The notes under the pieces: model-generated
Databases searched by the model: none
What the model saw: only the letters and a program-made list of their open reading frames with translations
Told to the model about the DNA's origin: nothing
Source of the DNA: Telmatactis stephensoni
Taxonomy: Eukaryota; Cnidaria; Anthozoa; Actiniaria; Isophelliidae
Direction of reading: 5' to 3'
Length of the DNA: 64,000 nucleotides
Assembly: GCA_029948255.1 (NCBI GenBank)
Contig: JALIZF010001623.1
Coordinates: forward strand, 310,001 to 374,000
Part shown: piece by piece, positions 44,690 to 54,557 of the stretch
Layout of the letters: every line of letters starts with the position of its first letter
Numbering within the stretch: position 1 is the stretch's first letter
Program-made: the position numbers and the translations under genes

Positions 44690-45255
44690 GAGTGATGTTC
44701 AAATACTTTGAGAATAAATGTCTACCCCATATTTCCTGATAAAAGGCCAATTCTTGCGGACGCCGGCGCCCCGCTATTACGGACATCCCGGTAGTACGAG
44801 CAATATAGCTAAATCCCTCTGGTATTGTAGACATACCACATCCCTCTGGTATTGTAGACATACCTCTGGTATTGTAGACATACAACCTGTTGAAACAGGT
44901 TGTAAATTATGGAATGATTTAAGTAATGATGTTAGAACTGTAGGGAATCTTCGTGCTTTTAGGCGTGGAGTGATGGCTCAGCTGCGCTCGGACTAGAATC
45001 TACATTTCTGGCCTGAGGGTTGGGCTGATCCATTGCTCTACGCCTAGGCATGAATATTATATTAATATTCTATTTATAATTACGATCTCTAGAATTTTTT
45101 CAATTTTAAATTAATTAATTTATCATATATATTTTTATTTATAAATTTTTATCTTTATATTGTAAATGTATTTATTATTAGATTTTATTGACTTGTAACT
45201 GAAAAACCCATTTCTGGGAGTTTGCAATAAAGTATGTATGTATGTATGTATGTAC
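44690..45255 (+). mobile_element. LINE 3' fragment with GTAT tail
   Basis: Pol C-terminal residues GCKLWNDLSNDVRTVGNLRA and FRRGVM end at a TAG (44994-44996). UTR follows, with a TATG array at 45232-45255. Confidence 0.7.
44813..44882. repeat. CCTCTGGTATTGTAGACATA tandem, three copies
   Basis: Three copies of a 20-28 bp unit lie inside the LINE coding remnant. Confidence 0.85.
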
Positions 45256-45259
45256 ATCC

Positions 45260-46640
45260 CGCTATATAGCGGAATTGCTGACTCTCTTCATGTAATCTAA
45301 ATCCTACATTTGAAATTCTCGTTACATTTTTTTTAGATAGTAAAAATATTTGGTACAATTAATTCGAGTTCCACACAAATTGCCTATCACACTTGATGCT
45401 ATTTTCTTGCGTCCTGACTTGTAAGTTTTGTAGAGATTGCTCCAATGGTCAATTGCAGAGAATGAAATTCTTTGTTTGCCAATATTAGTTTTTGCACGAG
45501 ACTTTTAAAGATTTTGTTTTGAGGCATATCTGGTGTTGTAGAAATTAAATATTACAGTGAGGATGTCAAGTAGGTTATGTAGAGGAAGTGTCTTTTCTGT
45601 GTTTGGGCCATAAAGTGTTGCAAAGAATAGTAATCTTATGCCGACATGGTTTTGTTTCTTTTGGATTTTTTCAATCTCGGTTTTGTTAGCACTACCCCAG
45701 TCCAAAGTTGCATAAGAGATATACGGATAAATAGGGTTATAGTATAACTGCCTTAAATTTGATAGAGGTAAATAGTACCTTAATTTGGAAATAATAGCAG
45801 AGTTGCTAGAAATTCTTGACGAAATAAAGTTATGTGGTATTTCCAAGATAAGCCTTCGTCAATTAGAACACCTAAATATTTGATTTGGTCAGCTTTATTG
45901 ATAGACTGACTGGATATTTTAATGTCAATATTATTAACTCATCTTTTTCGTTGAGATTTTATTATCGTATAATAAGTTAAGATTAATAGATTAACAGAGA
46001 GTTTGATTATGTCACGCCATTTCTTAACTTTATCCAGTTCAATATTTACTAGTTTTTCTAAGTAGGAAATGCTATTTGATGATGCAAATAAATTAAATTC
46101 GAATCATCAGCAAATATTCTTAAAGATCAGTAGAAGTTCGGAGGAGTTTGGAAGGTCATTTATGTTCAACAGAAATAATAAAGGGCCTAAAGAAGAGCCT
46201 TGAGGAATTCCGCATTTCATGGTTTGCTCAGGGGAGTCAAGCCATCTATTTATACATACTGTTTTCTATTATGTAGGTAATTAGTGAACCATTCTAGAGG
46301 AACACCCCTAATTCCATATTTTTCCAGTTTTTGCAAAAGAATTTTGTGATTTACTGTGTCAAATGCTTTTTGAAGATAATTGTCAATTCCTTTTCTAATT
46401 GTGTCTGTTATTTCAGTTATTGCTTGAGCTGTAGATTTACCTTTCTGAATCCAAATTGGTATTTGTATAACATTTTGAATTTGTCTAAGTAGTTAAAAAG
46501 CTGCTTGTAAACTAATTTTTCAAATATTTCTTTTGCAAAAACTGATAGTATAGCAATAGGACGTTAATTTTTAGGATCTCTGTGGTCCCCTCCTTTATAA
46601 ACTGGAGCCACCTTTGTTTCACTTATTTCATCACAAGCTA
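45260..46640 (-). pseudogene. L2/CR1-type LINE reverse transcriptase, decayed
   Basis: On the minus strand, from 46640: GGDHRDPKN and RPIAILSVFAKEIFEKLVYK (fingers), then CGIPQGSSLGPLLFLLNIND (motif B, about 46215-46155). LRYYLPLSNLRQLYYNPIYP (about 45790), IEKIQKKQNH and LPLHNLLDILTV follow, and then the tail RTNIGKQSISFSAIDHWSNL near 45470. Stops and shifts occur throughout. Motifs A and C are not clearly legible. Confidence 0.8.
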
Positions 46641-48005
46641 GTTGTATACGTATAGGTCTGTATTCGTACTTGGACTCATCTGGTTCAGTCTTTGTTGGGT
46701 GCTTGTGTCTTGCTTTTCTGACGAGCTGATTCTTGATGTAAGCAGAGGCTTAGCTACAAGCCAGTCTGAGAAGCGATTCAATCTGCTAGTTTTAAAATGA
46801 CCTAGGTGACGTTCATCTGACGTCGTTGCCAAGGTTTTCTTGAGTTCAGGTTCACCTAGATCTATTTCGGGTGCTTGAGGGTCTGCACTTGCTTGGTAAT
46901 TCCTGGTTTCCATAGAAACTCTGATCCATTGAGCCAAGTCTTGTTTTCCAGCAGTTGTTTAGCTGTTAAACCGCGTGACGCTGCATCAGCCGAGTTAGAA
47001 TCCGTGTCTTCGTAATGCCATTGTTGTGTTTCAGTGTACTTGTGAATTTGCTGGGCACGGTTTGCATGGAAACGTCTGCTACTTTTGTTAATGTAGCCCA
47101 GAACTACATTGCTGTCTGTCCGTAATATCTCTGTGGTGTTTACATATTCTAACTCTTGCTGAAGCCATTGACTGACCTTCACAGATATGACGGCTGCTGT
47201 CAGCTCCAGTATAGGTATGGTAACAGGTCTCATGGGGTCAGCCTTGCCTTTCTCATTACCAATGTGCAGTGCGCTTGTCCTCTTTCATTGACCAGGCGAA
47301 GATAGCTGCACTGACCATAGCCAACCTGACTCCCATCAGAGAAGTGATGAACTTCTATGTTCTTGACCTCTCCAAAGTTTTCAGGTTTGTAACACCTGGG
47401 GATCCTGATGTCTTCTAAGAAACGCAATTCATTCCGCCATTGTTCCCATCTTGGTCGTATATCGTTGTTAATGGGCTTATTCCAGTCAACATTCTCACGG
47501 CAGAGATCTTGCAGGATCTGCTTTCCCACAAGGACGGGGGGATACGAAGCCCAGAGGATCGAAGACCGAGCATACTGTAGAACTTATACCCCTTAGTGTA
47601 AATGGTCGGTCTTGCACGACAATTCTAAATTGGAAGGACTCTGTTTCTATGGACCACATGATCCCAAGGGTCCGCTCTATGGGTAAAGGATCAGTTGGAA
47701 AGTTCATACTTTGCAGATGTTTGGCTCTTTCTTCAGGCCGGTGACACAGATTGTATCACCTCCATGCTGTTGCTGCTGAACTTGTGCAACTTCAGGCCTG
47801 CCTTGGTACAAATACCTTGGGGGTTCTTAATCAAATTGATGTCTTCTTCTGCAGTCTTGACCGATTTCAGACTATGTCAACGTAGAAATCCGTCGTCTGC
47901 AGCTTTCTTGAAGTCAAAGTTGGCGCAACCAGGCGATGACGCTGCGCCAAATAGGTCAACTTTATACGATACTCTACAGGTTCAGTGTCTATGTTGTCTT
48001 TTTTC
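46640..48005 (-). pseudogene. BEL/Pao retrotransposon Pol relic
   Basis: On the minus strand: DLFGAASSPGCANF (about 47950) of the reverse transcriptase, then LGIMWSIETESFQF and RPFTLRGISSTVCSVFDPLG (47690-47540). GKQILQDLCRENVDWNKPI and PRWEQWRNEL (47529-47400), then HHFSDGSQVGYGQCSYLRLV (RNase H first acidic, about 47345), follow. PILELTAAVISVKVS (about 47215) and TDSNVVLGYINKSSRRFH (about 47115) come next. It ends with ADAASRGL (46985). That is the RT-to-RNase H segment of BEL/Pao elements. Frame breaks near 47530, 47230 and 46930 inactivate it. No integrase. Confidence 0.9.
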
Positions 48006-48120
48006 CCACCAGAAGAACCGTAGAAGATCTCAAGATGGACGCGAAATTTTGAGCTCTGGCTTTTTTGTAGTTCTTTACTATCTGTGTTTGCTTAAACTTT
48101 TGTTCTTCCTTACATTAAGT

Positions 48121-48670
48121 ATGAATCTTGACGAAGAAGCCATCGGTTCTATTGTGAACAAGTTATTAATTGAAAAGATCGACAAGGAGCTTGAAAATAA
48201 GATCGTTAGTCACCTCGAAACAGACGCCATTGACAAGAAACTCATTAAGTTTCTCGAACATAAATTTTCTGTGTACAATCAATCTATGCAACTCATAAGC
48301 GACAGTTATGAAGATATGAAATTACGCCTAGAAGTCCAAGAGGAATATATTGAAGATCTAAGGTCAGAGAACTTTGCATTAAAAAGTCAACTTCGCGATG
48401 TTACGCAACGTGTCACTGAACTGGAATCCCAAATAGAAGAGCTGGAGCAGTACATTCGTCGCGACTGCCTACGCCATCGTGTTAAAAGTAGCTGAGCTGC
48501 TTGATGTTGAAATGGATGAACGAGACATCTCCATCAGCCATCGTGTACCGGCTTTCACTCCTACCAACTCTGATCACGACCAAGATAGACCACAAGGTCC
48601 TCTTATAATTATTGCAAAATTCACAAGAAGAGATGTCAAGGAAAAGCTATACAAAGCACGATATAAGATG
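48121..48670 (+). pseudogene. LINE ORF1 (coiled coil plus RRM-like domain)
   Basis: From ATG 48121: an N-terminal acidic helix, then a heptad-rich coiled coil (residues about 55-115, ending SQIEELEQYIRRDCLR). The next recognisable part, IVLKVAELLDVEMDERDISI, continues RPQGPLIIIAKFTRRDVKEK in a shifted frame (48479-48670). The junction at about 48474 lacks the residues normally between the coiled coil and RRM, so a small deletion caused the frame change. ORF1 proteins bind LINE RNA. The coding sequence ends in a SINE tail. Confidence 0.75.
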
Positions 48671-48672
48671 TT

Positions 48673-48815
48673 GATTTTTTCCAGTTTTTCCTCCCTCAGC
48701 AAAAATCAACATGTGAGTCGAGTGATTATTTGCAAAATATTTCATTTAGTGTGCAAGCGCTAGAAGACTTGGACAATGTATTAAATAAACAGTTATTTAT
48801 TTATTTACCAATGAT
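48673..48815 (+). mobile_element. SINE 3' fragment
   Basis: TTTTTCCTCCCTCAGCAAAA and ATCAACATGTGAGTCGAGTG match the 34546/43255 SINE bodies. The tail is TTATTTATTTATT. It is fused to the LINE ORF1 remnant. Confidence 0.65.
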
Positions 48816-49009
48816 AAACGTGTTCAATTATAAACTACGTGTTTCAGTAAATGTAAGAGACCGAGGGAAACGAATTACAATATAAAGCGATAAAAGAGTA
48901 CAATCGATTATAATGTACATATTTTAAGAGGAAAGACACAATGTTATAGTTCTTATATAATTCTATACATTTTCAATATATCTAATGAGATAGTGTTGAT
49001 TATTCCAAT

Positions 49010-49400
49010 CTATGAGAAGCAGTTCTTTGATGATGATAGTTCCCAATGGGCGAGAAAGGGCTTGTGGAGATGTAAATGACCAGGACGTTACAGTTTTTAT
49101 CATGTCGGTTGCTTATTTCAACGAAGAGGTCAACAAATAACAGTCATTTCTTGAATACAACCATTTAACATTTAGAGAGGAAATCTTTTGACGTAAAACA
49201 AACAAACCAGGAAGAAGCAGTTCTATAATGATGAAAGCGAATATTTGGCGAGAGGGGGCTTGGTTACAGGTCACAATGATAGGCAATTAAGTTGATAGCA
49301 ACTCTAACAATTTTAGAGAGGATAACGGAATGCCAGGAAGGCACAGTTCTGTAATTGACGATGGCAAGTACATGAAAAAGCCTTATTCTAAAAGCCTTAT
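49010..49400 (+). repeat. Three diverged direct copies
   Basis: Blocks resembling AGAAGCAGTTCTTTGATGAT followed by a GGGCTTG-like stretch recur near 49015, 49211 and 49337. No coding frame. Confidence 0.4.
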
Positions 49401-50285
49401 CATAACCACAGATAACAATAGTTGCGGATAAACAATAATAACTTTAAGCAGTAAAAGTTTGTTTTGTAGTATAAAAAGTCAACATTCGCTAAACGTTCCT
49501 TGAAGAGTGATTTTGGTGAACAGGTTGTTCTGTTTTGTAGGCCGACTGTCAGCAAACTAGATACATTCGCACAGTCTGCTAATAAGCACACGAATCAAAT
49601 CGAAGTGCATTAGCTTAACCTTTCCTAGAGGCATAAAATTTTAGTTTTTCGTTTTTGGATACTTTGAAGAAGATTTAGGTAACGATAAGAGCTTACGTCT
49701 CATATATCCAAAACTTGACTGATTCAATTTTATGTCCCTTACAGAAAATGATCATTACATTCTGAATCGATTAAAACTCTGGAAATTACACAAAACGAAA
49801 CTAAGTAAAAAAATAAAAAAATACAAAAGGAATTCGTCGTTTTTTATGTATCTTCTTGATCAATGTGGGTAACAGAACCGGAATTTGAGTGGCTTCATGG
49901 GTAAACAAAAATTAACCAACATATTTTGATAAAGATTACTCCAGGAACTTACAACAGGATCTGCAAGACGAATACCTGCAGAAACGTTTTTCTGCTCGCT
50001 GGGTACAAGATGACAAGTTCGATAGTCATCTCAGCCCAAACATTTAAAGAAAAGCTAACTTCCGTCAGTGGATGTCACCCTGCAGTGCTATGATTTAGCA
50101 TCATTACCACGTTGCATTGAACTACGTTAAATTTCAAAATTAAGCATCTAATGCAATGTATATACGTAAAGTACTGATAACGACTATATTCGCTAATCTC
50201 AAACAATGACCCACTCACCTGTATTATACCATATTTTTCCTCATGTTAAGTCTCTAATAGGCAGTGAGTCATTATGCACTTATCA

Positions 50286-50335
50286 GCGGCTTTCCCGGGG
50301 GTCGACCCCGGGGACACCCCCGGGGCACATAGGGG
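50286..50335. repeat. GC-rich CCCGGGG palindrome
   Basis: CCCGGGGGTCGACCCCGGGG, then ACACCCCCGGGG, an island of GC in AT-rich DNA. Strong hairpin potential. Confidence 0.7.
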
Positions 50336-50570
50336 ATTAGTAGGGGATTGGTTTACTTTGGTGATTTTTTTTATCCCGCGGGGGAGGGGGAATTGTAAGC
50401 AATTAGTTTTGATGGTCATACCCACGGGACTGCCCCACGGGTTTTGCTCCAATGGGCTTCCTGTGTAAAAATAACTATTATGGGCCTTACAAAAGCAAAA
50501 GACATGTGGTTGTTGTTGTCAGTTAAACGCTTTTCTTATGTTAATTGATATGTTAATTAAATACTAAAGA

Positions 50571-50655
50571 ATGTCCATTTACAAAGCGTGGAGTTCGGAT
50601 AGAAGCAAAAGGAAGGCCGTCGTAGCAAACGACTTCGACGAATTTGTTTTGAAAG
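50571..50655 (+). CDS. CIDE-N gene, exon 1
   Basis: ATG 50571, 28 codons plus one base, then donor GTAAGA. It encodes the first strand and helix of a CIDE-N (CAD) domain: YKAWSSDRSKRKAVVANDFD then EFVLK. The phase-1 exit fits exon 2. Confidence 0.75.
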
Positions 50656-51274
50656 GTAAGATAATCGCGAGATGACTGAAAACTTCAGAACCTTATATAG
50701 GCTATTCTTAAGATCATCCTAAAAGTAGTTTTACTTTTTCTTTCGCAGAAATAACGCAGAAATTGATATTTGTTTACTGAAGTTTATAGTTTAAATTAGT
50801 GTAAAATTGTGTTCTCGAAAATTTTAACCAAGTTATGATAGAGAAAATCTGGAAGTCTCATGTTTTAAAATAGCATGATCTCAAATCATCATAAGTTAAA
50901 AGTGCATGTGTATGTTATTTTATGGAATTCAAATGTTTTTTAGCAGTAAACTTTTAAATCAAGTTTTTTACAGAATCTAAATAGCATACAATTAAAACAA
51001 TTATTTTTTCCCTTTTTGTTCATGTAGATTTAAAATGGTGGATGGGTTTGTGATGTGGCTGAAGGCTGTTCATTTTTGCTCTAGATATTTACATGAAATC
51101 ACTGGTTGATGCCAGCTGAGGACTCCATCAACATCCTAAAACTATTAAATTGTTCCACCTTTATGCAAATTATTAAAAATAAAAAATAAAAAAGGAAGAA
51201 AAATGACTTTTTAAATTACTGTTACATGGAAAATATGATTATATTTTAAACAAATATACATATTCCAATTTCAG

Positions 51275-51496
51275 CTAAAACAAAACTTGAAATCAGCAAA
51301 AATGAATCAGTAAAAGTCTTTATGGAAGAAGATGGTACTGAAGTTGATGATGAAACATTTGAATCCATCACAAATCAAGTCTTGATTGTAGGAGATAAAT
51401 GGCAATCGTCGATCCCCACTGCTGTACAAGAAACCCAAGCATCAGCTGGTTCATCAACATATACTGAGTCTGCAGAGACTATAATAAATTGTAGTG
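51275..51496 (+). CDS. CIDE-N gene, exon 2
   Basis: Acceptor CCAATTTCAG and donor GTAAGG bracket 222 nt. It completes the CIDE-N fold with LEISKNESVKVFMEEDGTEV and DDETFE, then LIVGDKW. EEDGTEVDDE is the hallmark of DFF40/DFF45/CIDE proteins, where the domain mediates head-to-tail protein assembly in apoptosis or lipid-droplet biology. A Ser/Thr-rich linker follows. No nuclease residues are present in this exon. Confidence 0.8.
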
Positions 51497-51551
51497 GTAA
51501 GGAATACTTTATTTATGTAAATGTCATTAATATTGTATAGATTGTATATTA

Positions 51552-51693
51552 GAGCGATAGCACTAAAACCATGAAACAAGTACTAACTAAAAAGTTCAAA
51601 TAGTACTAATGAAACAATAGAAAACAAAGGGTTTTGCTACTATTTGTCTCTATTTAGTTACTAAGTTATTTCACGGTTTAAGTGTTATCGCTC
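51552..51693. mobile_element. TA-flanked MITE, family copy 3
   Basis: 142 bp, GAGCGATAGCAC...GTGTTATCGCTC, flanked by TA on both sides. The core AATGAAACAATAGAAAACAA matches the 41513 copy. It lies in intron 2 of the CIDE-N gene. Confidence 0.85.
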
Positions 51694-51770
51694 TATGATT
51701 CTCTGCCATTTTTGGTTTTCTAATTTAGCATTAATTGTTAACTTCCTGTCTTTTTATGCAATTGAATTAG

Positions 51771-51832
51771 GGTCAAAGCAAAGGACTTTAACCATTGAAA
51801 ATGGAACAATCAAAAATGGTCCTTGTATAACG
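51771..51832 (+). CDS. CIDE-N gene, exon 3
   Basis: Acceptor ATTGAATTAG and donor GTATGT bracket 62 nt. The phase fits both neighbours. It encodes a short linker, SKQRTLTIENGTIKNGPCIT. Confidence 0.65.
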
Positions 51833-52263
51833 GTATGTGAGAACTATTGAATGATCTTATTAAAACCAAACTTGACAATTTTGTTTAACATAATAAGGTA
51901 TTTCTTTCTATGCAAGTTTTATCATACCACCATCATTCCATGCCAATAAATTATGGGACTTGTACCCAGGCCCTTACAATGTGAAAGTGCAATGAGATCA
52001 TATTTTGGTTGATATGCAACTGACAAAAGCTCAGCAATATATGGATTTTATTGGAAAAGTAGCTAATTAAATTAACTAAAAGTATTTAGAAATAACTTTA
52101 TTTGGACATCACTACTTATTTTATCATATTATATTATTGATGTGAATGAAAATTATCTTAGTGCATGTGTTACTACATGAATTTTATGAATATTTGCACT
52201 TACATTTTTTAACTAATATTGTCAAAGGAAGTAATAATTTTCTCAATGTTTGTTATTTACTAG

Positions 52264-53049
52264 GTCAATCACTTGCCTAACAATAACTCAACAATTTCTG
52301 CTTCAATAACAAATGAAGAACTTGAACAACGTAGTAAGATATATGGCAGAAGTAACTTGGATCGTTCTCTGAGTAATTATGAATTGCTAGTCAATTCTGC
52401 CTCCTTCACTCTTTGCCAAGAGAATATTTCTCTTTTAGCTGATAAGAAAAAGCTGTTTGAGCTAGCAAAGCAAAAGGTTGATTCAGATGGATACAATTAC
52501 AAAAAGAAAAGATCAAGATCTAAAATTTATGGTTCCAGTGCACAAAAAGATGAGACTGCAGAAAAGAAAACTAAGGTGGTGAAAGAAGTTCGAGACAACA
52601 GAATTGCTGTTCTTCAAGAAGATATTGCATCATGCAAAGAAACCATAAAGCTGCTAGAGCAACAAAGAAACAAATTTGTTACAATTGAAAAGTTTTTACA
52701 AGCTGCTGATGTTGTGGAGCAAGTGAAAAACAAGCGGAAAGATATGAGGCAACTAGAACTTGAATTAGCAAAACTCCAGAAAGCTGAAGCAAGATCTGCT
52801 AAGTACCACAAGACCAAGAATCTGCAGAGGAGAGCACCAAGTTGCCAGCAAAAGCTTTTCTTCCCTCAACAAGATATCCAAACCAAAAGCACAGAAATGA
52901 ATATTGATGTGGATGATCCAAATATTGATCAGGTTGATAACACAGATCCCACAGATCCTTCTAATTCATCTGCATGCGTACAAGGAAGTAAAAACATTTC
53001 AGAAGACTCCATGCTGCCAGCAGATCGCAGCCATGAAAATTTTTGCTAA
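52264..53049 (+). CDS. CIDE-N gene, exon 4 to the zero-frame stop
   Basis: Acceptor TGTTATTTACTAG. Open for 261 codons to TAA 53047. Contains NEELEQRSKIYGR, a basic KKKRSRSK patch that could be a nuclear signal, and a strong coiled coil (about 52570-52815: NRIAVLQEDIASCKETIKLL and onward). An acidic tail follows. With exons 1-3 the zero-frame protein is about 384 residues. The end overlaps a second frame that continues for about 500 codons. Confidence 0.75.
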   Translation, partial: VNHLPNNNSTISASITNEELEQRSKIYGRSNLDRSLSNYELLVNSASFTLCQENISLLADKKKLFELAKQKVDSDGYNYKKKRSRSKIYGSSAQKDETAEKKTKVVKEVRDNRIAVLQEDIASCKETIKLLEQQRNKFVTIEKFLQAADVVEQVKNKRKDMRQLELELAKLQKAEARSAKYHKTKNLQRRAPSCQQKLFFPQQDIQTKSTEMNIDVDDPNIDQVDNTDPTDPSNSSACVQGSKNISEDSMLPADRSHENFC

Positions 53050-53073
53050 CCCCCACAGCTGGTGCTGTGGGGG
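53037..53073 (+). promoter_or_regulatory. Candidate -1 ribosomal frameshift signal
   Basis: A AAU UUU (53037-53043) fits the X XXY YYZ slippery form in the zero frame. A 6-nt spacer, UGCUAA, contains the zero-frame stop. A perfect 10-bp stem CCCCCACAGC/GCUGUGGGGG (53050-53059, 53064-53073) with loop UGGU follows. The -1 frame opens only at 53037, just after TGA 53034-53036. A rival reading is a 71-nt intron from GTAAAA (52988) to CACAG (53058), which would also join the frames. Confidence 0.55.
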
Positions 53074-54557
53074 AACAGGAAGTGAAAGCATCTCTTATAA
53101 AGTATCAATATTTCTTGTCTTTAGGCCTTAGTAAGGTCTCTTCTGTTGATGGTTGCTACACAAGTAAAGTCAAAATGACATTGAATGAATTTGTTATAGC
53201 TAGAAACGATTATTGTCGAGAAAAGCATTCAAGTGACTGTTTAGAATGTAAAAAAATGACATCTGCTGCTAATTTCATCATGACAGAAAAAGTAGTTCTC
53301 CTGCAAAACGTTTATGAGAAATCATTCTTGAAGCAAGGATACCGTTACAAAACTGACAAAGCAGTAGAACGTTTGATGCAGTTACCAGTTATTATTTTTC
53401 CCATTAAAATTAACCAAAGAGCAGCAAATCTTTATGTGGCTGAATCTCATGGAGTTGATGTTTTTGTCATACAGAAATTGGTGCAGAATGCAGTAAAGAC
53501 GCAAGGAAAGGAGCAGGCTGGACTTAGTAAAGAAACTTTATCTCTTCTATGTAAACTAGCAACTTCTGAAAAAGACAAAAAATTGATAAAATACACAGCC
53601 CTTGTAAGTTCAGGTGCAAGCAGAACTCAAGCAAAGAAAATGTATGGAATCTCAGAGTCAACAGTATTGAGAACAGAGGTTGAAGAGGCACTTGGTCAGG
53701 TTATGGAGATTCAAGATGCTGTTAACAAGTTATCTTCTGTACAAGAAAAGTGTATTTTGGAAAGCCTTGGTATTGTTGATCTGTCTGATGAAAGTGATAA
53801 TATCCAAGATGAGTTCAGTGAAGACGAATGTGATGATCTTAGTGACTTGGAGCAAGAAGAGAGTAGAATAACAGAAGTTTTAGATAATGAATATAACAAC
53901 TCCCATTCCAACAAGAAATATCAAAGTTATGGACAGGGTTCATCTCCTTTAGGAGGCTCTGAGAAAAGTGCTATCACAGATCCTGATAGTTTGAATAAAA
54001 ATGTTGACATTGTTTCTCCTGTGCCCTCACATGAACATCTATTGTATATGCTTAGAGAAAATGGTTTAAATTGGTTCTCATTTGCTACAGAATTAAAGTT
54101 GTTGTTGAATAATTATTCCCCTGAAGTTTTGAATCAGGCATTGGTGGACTTTGCTCACTTCCTGTCTTTAGATAGTGATATAACTGAAGAAGAGGATAAA
54201 CAGATAGAACAGTCAAGACAAGCCTTTCTTTTAAGTGAGCGACTAATTTTGAGACACAATGACATAAATTCAGAATCAGAAAGTGATGACCCAGAAGATT
54301 ATGTTGGAGTTCGTTTCACTGGTGACTTAAGTGACCCTGCTTTACAAAAATTAGTTAAAAGGAAAAGAAACATTGTCAAGAGAAAGGCAAAGCGGCATTA
54401 CAACAAATTGATTGCAGAGAAGGCAATACTCAGGCGAAAAGTCCCTCCACATGCATCAAAATTGTTAAAGAAATTCCCAAACTTGGGCAAAGACATTGAT
54501 GCATTTGTGAGGGATAACAGAGTAGGAGCAGATGCATGCACAGGGCGAAAATATTGA
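53037..54557 (+). CDS. Second frame of the CIDE-N gene, about 500 codons
   Basis: Uninterrupted to TGA 54555-54557 and without an ATG near its start, so it needs frameshifting or splicing to be translated. Early residues contain CREKHSSDCLECKKM, a possible metal site. A helix-turn-helix-like stretch, LVSSGASRTQAKKMYGISES, lies near 53610-53660. Acidic, Ser-rich regions follow (SDESDN, DECDDLSDLEQEE). The C-terminal part is very basic (KLVKRKRNIVKRKAKRHYN, about 54345). It may be DNA-associated, but no family is named. The C-terminal end could be truncated. The long open frame argues for constraint. Confidence 0.65.
   Translation, partial: KFLLTPTAGAVGEQEVKASLIKYQYFLSLGLSKVSSVDGCYTSKVKMTLNEFVIARNDYCREKHSSDCLECKKMTSAANFIMTEKVVLLQNVYEKSFLKQGYRYKTDKAVERLMQLPVIIFPIKINQRAANLYVAESHGVDVFVIQKLVQNAVKTQGKEQAGLSKETLSLLCKLATSEKDKKLIKYTALVSSGASRTQAKKMYGISESTVLRTEVEEALGQVMEIQDAVNKLSSVQEKCILESLGIVDLSDESDNIQDEFSEDECDDLSDLEQEESRITEVLDNEYNNSHSNKKYQSYGQGSSPLGGSEKSAITDPDSLNKNVDIVSPVPSHEHLLYMLRENGLNWFSFATELKLLLNNYSPEVLNQALVDFAHFLSLDSDITEEEDKQIEQSRQAFLLSERLILRHNDINSESESDDPEDYVGVRFTGDLSDPALQKLVKRKRNIVKRKAKRHYNKLIAEKAILRRKVPPHASKLLKKFPNLGKDIDAFVRDNRVGADACTGRKY

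Noticed and set aside
47695..48495. A single 266-codon plus-strand protein
   Set aside because: Its first half is the antisense of the BEL/Pao reverse transcriptase; only the part from ATG 48121 is LINE ORF1.
50274..50468. Small ORF over the GC palindrome
   Set aside because: Open on both strands because of the palindromic GC sequence; no domain or codon signal.
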